Of a stretch of 64,000 nucleotides of DNA, positions 60,917 through 64,000 are shown piece by piece. The notes beneath the pieces were generated by a model. It did no database searches. It saw only the letters and a list, made by a program, of their open reading frames with translations, and was not told the origin of the DNA. A program made the translations under genes and the position numbers. Numbering within the stretch: the first letter of the stretch is position 1; each line of letters opens with the position of its first letter. The DNA is from JASHSH01 sp036490215. GTDB taxonomy: Bacteria; Pseudomonadota; Alphaproteobacteria; Rhodospirillales; Magnetospirillaceae. The stretch is taken from the NCBI GenBank assembly GCA_036490215.1, contig DASXEH010000017.1, positions 62,001 to 126,000 of the forward strand, read 5' to 3'.

Positions 60917-61153
60917 TTATTCGGCGGCTTCTTCTTGCTCGTGGTGCCCGTGATGCTCCACATGCAGCTTGCCGGCTTCGGTGGCGTGGTGGCTGGCATG
61001 CAGATGATGGCCGTGCGCCACATGAGCGTGGTGGGCGCCGGTGATATGATCTTCGTCATCATGATGTTCGGCAGCCATCCGGTGGTGATGGGCGGCCTTT
61101 TCATGATGTTCGGCGGCTTTACGGTGATGTTCGGCGATATGCGCTTTGGTCAT
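60917..61153 (-). CDS. Histidine-rich 78-residue protein
   Basis: The peptide MTKAHIAEHHRKAAEHHEKA continues with 7-residue units of type AAxHHxx, then a less regular His-rich tail and an acidic end (EQEEAAE). By count, 25 of 78 residues are histidine. ATG 61153 has an excellent GGAGG site 6 bases away. Similar AAEHHEKA peptides occur in other proteobacteria. Metal (nickel, zinc, copper) buffering is a guess from composition. No signal peptide. Confidence 0.82.
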   Translation of the reverse strand: MTKAHIAEHHRKAAEHHEKAAHHHRMAAEHHDDEDHITGAHHAHVAHGHHLHASHHATEAGKLHVEHHGHHEQEEAAE

Positions 61154-61268
61154 GGCAATCCTCCGCGTCGGTACCGTTGTTCGCAGCACCACACTACGCG
61201 AGGGCCATGACAGGCCCGTGCCGGTTCGATGAACTTCGGGTGACTCTCTCGGATCGAATTTGACCGAG

Positions 61269-62147
61269 TTACAACCCCGCGTTGGCTTTGACCACGCGCG
61301 AGACCGCCGTGAGATCGAGATCGCCCATGCCGCGCGCCACGCCGGCCATCAACTGGGCGTGGACTGTGGATAACAACGGCATCGGCACCTGCGCCGCCTG
61401 AGCGGCCTGCGCGGCGAGGCCGAGATCCTTATACGCCAGCTTCAGCTTGAAGCCGTTCGTGTCGAACTTCTCCTGCTGCATGATCGTCGCGTAGTTGGTG
61501 TACATCGGCGAGCCGAACACGGTGGTGATCAATTCCATGAACTTCGCCGTGTCGATGCCCGACTTGCTGGTCAGCGCGAAAGTCTCGGCCAAGGTCTCGG
61601 CCATCGATGCAATCGCGACATTGCCGGCCAGCTTGACCACATTGGCCAGTTCGGGCTTTTCGCCCATCACGAATACGGCCTGCCCCATCTGTTCGAACAG
61701 CGGCTTGCAGCGATCGAGCAGCGCGCTCGGCCCGGCAACGGCGAGTCGCAACTTGCCTTCTGCGGCGACCGGCGGGCGGCCGAAGACCGGCGCGCTGACA
61801 TAGTTGCGCTTGGCGGCCACATGCTGCGCGGCAAACTCGCGTGCCGCGGCAACGCCAATCGTGCTCATGGAGATATGGATCGCGTCGGCATCCATGCCGG
61901 CGAGGATACCGTCCTTGCCATCGATGATACCGGCAACGGCCGCGTCATCGGCCACGATCGAGACGATAAACGCCGCGCCCTTGGCAGCATCGGCCGGGGA
62001 CGACGCAACACGCAGATCGCCGCTCAAACCCTCGGCCTTGCCAGGGGAGCGATTGTAGACGGTGAGCGCACGGCCCTTACCGAGAAGGTTTGAAGCGATT
62101 CCGCGCCCCATGGCGCCCAAACCGATGATCGCGACGCGTTCCGCCAT
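61269..62147 (-). CDS. NAD(P)-dependent beta-hydroxyacid dehydrogenase
   Basis: The 292-residue enzyme has the Rossmann motif VAIIGLGAMGRGIASNLLGK and the conserved lysine in NVVKLAGNVAIASMAETLAE. It belongs to the 3-hydroxyisobutyrate/tartronate-semialdehyde/glyoxylate reductase superfamily; the motif does not separate these. ATG 62147 follows GGGAGAGC. Adjacent genes give no substrate hint. Confidence 0.88.
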   Translation of the reverse strand: MAERVAIIGLGAMGRGIASNLLGKGRALTVYNRSPGKAEGLSGDLRVASSPADAAKGAAFIVSIVADDAAVAGIIDGKDGILAGMDADAIHISMSTIGVAAAREFAAQHVAAKRNYVSAPVFGRPPVAAEGKLRLAVAGPSALLDRCKPLFEQMGQAVFVMGEKPELANVVKLAGNVAIASMAETLAETFALTSKSGIDTAKFMELITTVFGSPMYTNYATIMQQEKFDTNGFKLKLAYKDLGLAAQAAQAAQVPMPLLSTVHAQLMAGVARGMGDLDLTAVSRVVKANAGL

Positions 62148-62250
62148 GGTGCTCTCCCTTGCCTTATCCCAGCTCACGCTGTGTCCTTGTTCGAGGCCGC
62201 GAGCCTATCGCAAAACTGACCGCTCACCATCCCGCTTCTCGGATCGGCGC

Positions 62251-62877
62251 CTATGACTTCCGCCAGACGCTGGCCAACCAGGGCTGTTGATCGCGTGGCA
62301 AGCCCTCGGGCCGGTAGTAGTGGGTGATCTCGCTGAACCCTGCGCCCGTCATGTAGATCTGCCAGGTTTCGAGACTGTGGTAAGCGCCATAGCGCTCGCC
62401 ATTCCACTGTTCGACATCGGCGCCGCGCGGATTCGACGTCATGATCGCGCCACGCGGTTTCAAAGTCGCGTACAGTTCCGATAGGACACGCGGCAATTCC
62501 TGGCCGGGCACATGAAACAGCGACGCGTTGGCGAAAACACCGTCGAAGCGACCGGCGGGTAGATCGAGCTTGAGGAAATCCTGCTGCCAGACCTCACAAC
62601 CGCTATGCGCCCGCGCCATCTCGACGAAGCGCGACGACCCGTCCAGCCCCACCGGGCGATGGCCGAGATCGACGAAAGCCTTGAGATCGCGGCCCGGCCC
62701 ACAGCCGAAATCGAGAATCGCGCAGGGTGGCGCACCTTCGATGGCGCTCAGCAGCGCTTCGATATTCTGGCTGACATCGTGATCGCGCGTACCAACCCAG
62801 AATTCTGGGGCCCGCGCATCATAGTGGCCCAGCGTAAGGCTGGTCACTTGGTCGAGGTCTTGAGCCGTCATTTTCAT
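62251..62877 (-). CDS. Class I SAM-dependent methyltransferase
   Basis: The 208-residue protein has motif I in AILDFGCGPGRDLKAFVDLG, a motif II-like acidic stretch at FDGVFANASLFHV, and overall methyltransferase-11/25 layout. The N-terminal MKMTAQDLDQVTSLTLGHYD is typical of small-molecule methyltransferases. Substrate unknown. It diverges from recQ across 92 bases. Confidence 0.85.
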   Translation of the reverse strand: MKMTAQDLDQVTSLTLGHYDARAPEFWVGTRDHDVSQNIEALLSAIEGAPPCAILDFGCGPGRDLKAFVDLGHRPVGLDGSSRFVEMARAHSGCEVWQQDFLKLDLPAGRFDGVFANASLFHVPGQELPRVLSELYATLKPRGAIMTSNPRGADVEQWNGERYGAYHSLETWQIYMTGAGFSEITHYYRPEGLPRDQQPWLASVWRKS

Positions 62878-62969
62878 CGCCGATCGGTGTCCTAGGTCTT
62901 GAGCCGCCGCGCGCTACACCATAATCTCCTCCCGCACTCACTGCACGGGCGAGCTTAGAAACCATCCGC

Positions 62970-64000
62970 ATGACCACCGGCCGCGCCGACTCGTCCACAC
63001 CGCTCGACGTCCTGCGCACGACGTTCGGGCACAAAGCATTCCGCGGCCACCAAGAATCGATCATCGCCCATCTGGTCGGCGGCGGAAACGCGATCGTGCT
63101 GATGCCGACGGGCGGCGGCAAATCGATCTGCTATCAGATCCCGGCCTTATGCCGCGACGGTGTCGGCGTGGTGGTTTCGCCGCTGATCGCCCTGATGCGC
63201 GACCAGGTGGAAAGCCTGCTGCAAGCCGGCGTGCGCGCCGCGGCGTTGAATTCCAGCCTGACCGACGAGGAACGCTGGGATATCCGCTCCGATCTGCGTG
63301 CCGGACGGCTCGATCTCATCTATGTCTCGCCGGAACGCCTGCTGCTCTCGTCCTTTCTCGACATTCTCGACGAGGCGAAGATCGCCCTGTTCGCGATCGA
63401 CGAGGCCCATTGCGTCAGCCAATGGGGGCACGACTTCCGCCCCGAATACATGAAACTCGACATTCTGGCGCAGCGTTTCCCGGGCGTGCCACGCGTCGCG
63501 CTGACCGCCACCGCCGATCCGCAGACGCGGGAAGACGTACGCCGCCGCCTCAAACTGGATGGCGCCGAGCTATTCATCTCCAGCTTCGACCGGCCGAATA
63601 TCCGCTATGAGATCGCCCTCAAAAGCGACCCGCGCAAACAGCTTCTATCCTTCATTCGTGAACGTCATGCGGGTGACAGCGGCATCGTCTATTGCCTGAG
63701 CCGCGCCAAGGTCGACGACACGGCGGAATGGCTGCGGACCCAGGGCATCGACGCCCTGCCCTATCATGCCGGGCTCGACGTGGCGACACGCCAACGCAAT
63801 CAGGATGCCTTCCTCAAGGGCGATGGTGTCGTGGTCGTGGCCACCATCGCTTTTGGCATGGGCATCGACAAACCGGATGTGCGCTTCGTGGCCCATTTCG
63901 ATCTGCCGAGCAGCCTCGAAGCCTTCTATCAGGAGACCGGGCGCGCGGGCCGCGATGGGCTGGCGGCCGAGACGCTGCTGCTCTACGGCATGCAGGATGT
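62970..64000 (+). CDS. recQ: ATP-dependent DNA helicase RecQ, 5' part
   Basis: About 343 residues are in the window; the frame runs off the right edge. Walker A is VLMPTGGGKSICYQIPALC, the DEAH box is ALFAIDEAHCVSQWGHDFRP, and helicase motifs IV-VI are visible (IVYCLSRAKVDDTAEWL; VVVATIAFGMGIDKPDVRFV; FYQETGRAGRDG). The zinc-binding and HRDC parts lie outside. A 3'-5' helicase of recombination repair. Confidence 0.96.
   Translation, partial: MTTGRADSSTPLDVLRTTFGHKAFRGHQESIIAHLVGGGNAIVLMPTGGGKSICYQIPALCRDGVGVVVSPLIALMRDQVESLLQAGVRAAALNSSLTDEERWDIRSDLRAGRLDLIYVSPERLLLSSFLDILDEAKIALFAIDEAHCVSQWGHDFRPEYMKLDILAQRFPGVPRVALTATADPQTREDVRRRLKLDGAELFISSFDRPNIRYEIALKSDPRKQLLSFIRERHAGDSGIVYCLSRAKVDDTAEWLRTQGIDALPYHAGLDVATRQRNQDAFLKGDGVVVVATIAFGMGIDKPDVRFVAHFDLPSSLEAFYQETGRAGRDGLAAETLLLYGMQD

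Noticed and set aside
60746..61210. A methionine-rich plus-strand frame with hydrophobic stretches
   Set aside because: Mirror image of the histidine-rich gene: reversed CAT codons read as ATG. The minus-strand gene has the ribosome-binding site.

Overview
The window is about 64 kb of high-GC chromosome from an alphaproteobacterium. The evidence is a COQ9-type ubiquinone protein, an ATP12-type F1-ATPase assembly chaperone, a three-subunit PntAA/PntAB/PntB transhydrogenase, response regulators with the alphaproteobacterial GPNRR/GPDRR linker, and a PccA/PccB propionyl-CoA carboxylase. The gene style is Rhodospirillales-like, but I cannot place it to genus. There is no prophage, CRISPR array or large genomic island. 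It is mostly housekeeping and respiratory genes in short operons, with many small palindromic repeats in the gaps.

Layout. 1-2.4 kb: end of purK, coq9-def, a TerB-like protein and rpsU with its terminator. 2.5-6.6 kb: trehalose operon otsA-otsB-GH15. 6.8-9.8 kb: pnt transhydrogenase. 10-11 kb: OhrR/Ohr peroxide defence with two palindromic operators. 11-16.2 kb: a DUF3108 protein, a broken GIY-YIG cassette, an MFS transporter, an orphan response regulator, a MarR-GNAT fusion and a YXWGXW protein. 16.3-22.2 kb: exported FG-GAP/ASPIC protein with a di-heme cytochrome, a PaiB-like flavoprotein and oligoendopeptidase F. 22.3-28.7 kb: acyl-CoA synthetase, HPt protein, response regulator, malic enzyme, tRNA-Leu(GAG) and lipB. 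28.8-40 kb: LysE exporter, a small exported protein, then a long minus-strand run degQ-rarA-rluC-hypothetical-atp12-pccB-[GIY-YIG cassette]-pccA-acyP.

40-48 kb is the most distinctive block. An orphan TusB/DsrH and an ABC-2 exporter pair converge on a minus-strand operon of tusA, a 50-aa membrane protein, a DUF420 protein, a divergent heme-copper oxidase subunit I and ctaB. Divergent from it lie a rhodanese and oxygen-independent hemN. The genes read as one heme-copper enzyme module with its own heme supply and sulfur-relay proteins, but the catalytic subunit shows only part of the usual CuB ligand set.

48-64 kb: macrodomain protein with a lipoprotein hydrolase, a small membrane protein, DmeF-type metal exporter, pyrE, msrP-msrQ plus a third periplasmic gene, a fused 5-oxoprolinase/hydantoinase, a DjlA-like co-chaperone, a methyl-accepting chemotaxis protein, a histidine-rich peptide, a beta-hydroxyacid dehydrogenase, a methyltransferase and the first two thirds of recQ.

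Across the window four families of short palindromic repeats (called A, B, C, D here) fill the gaps. Family A also forms the terminal inverted repeats of two GIY-YIG nuclease cassettes, and one family B copy has gone in frame into the signal peptide of an exported protein. These repeats and the 40-48 kb respiratory block are the two places most likely to hold undescribed biology.
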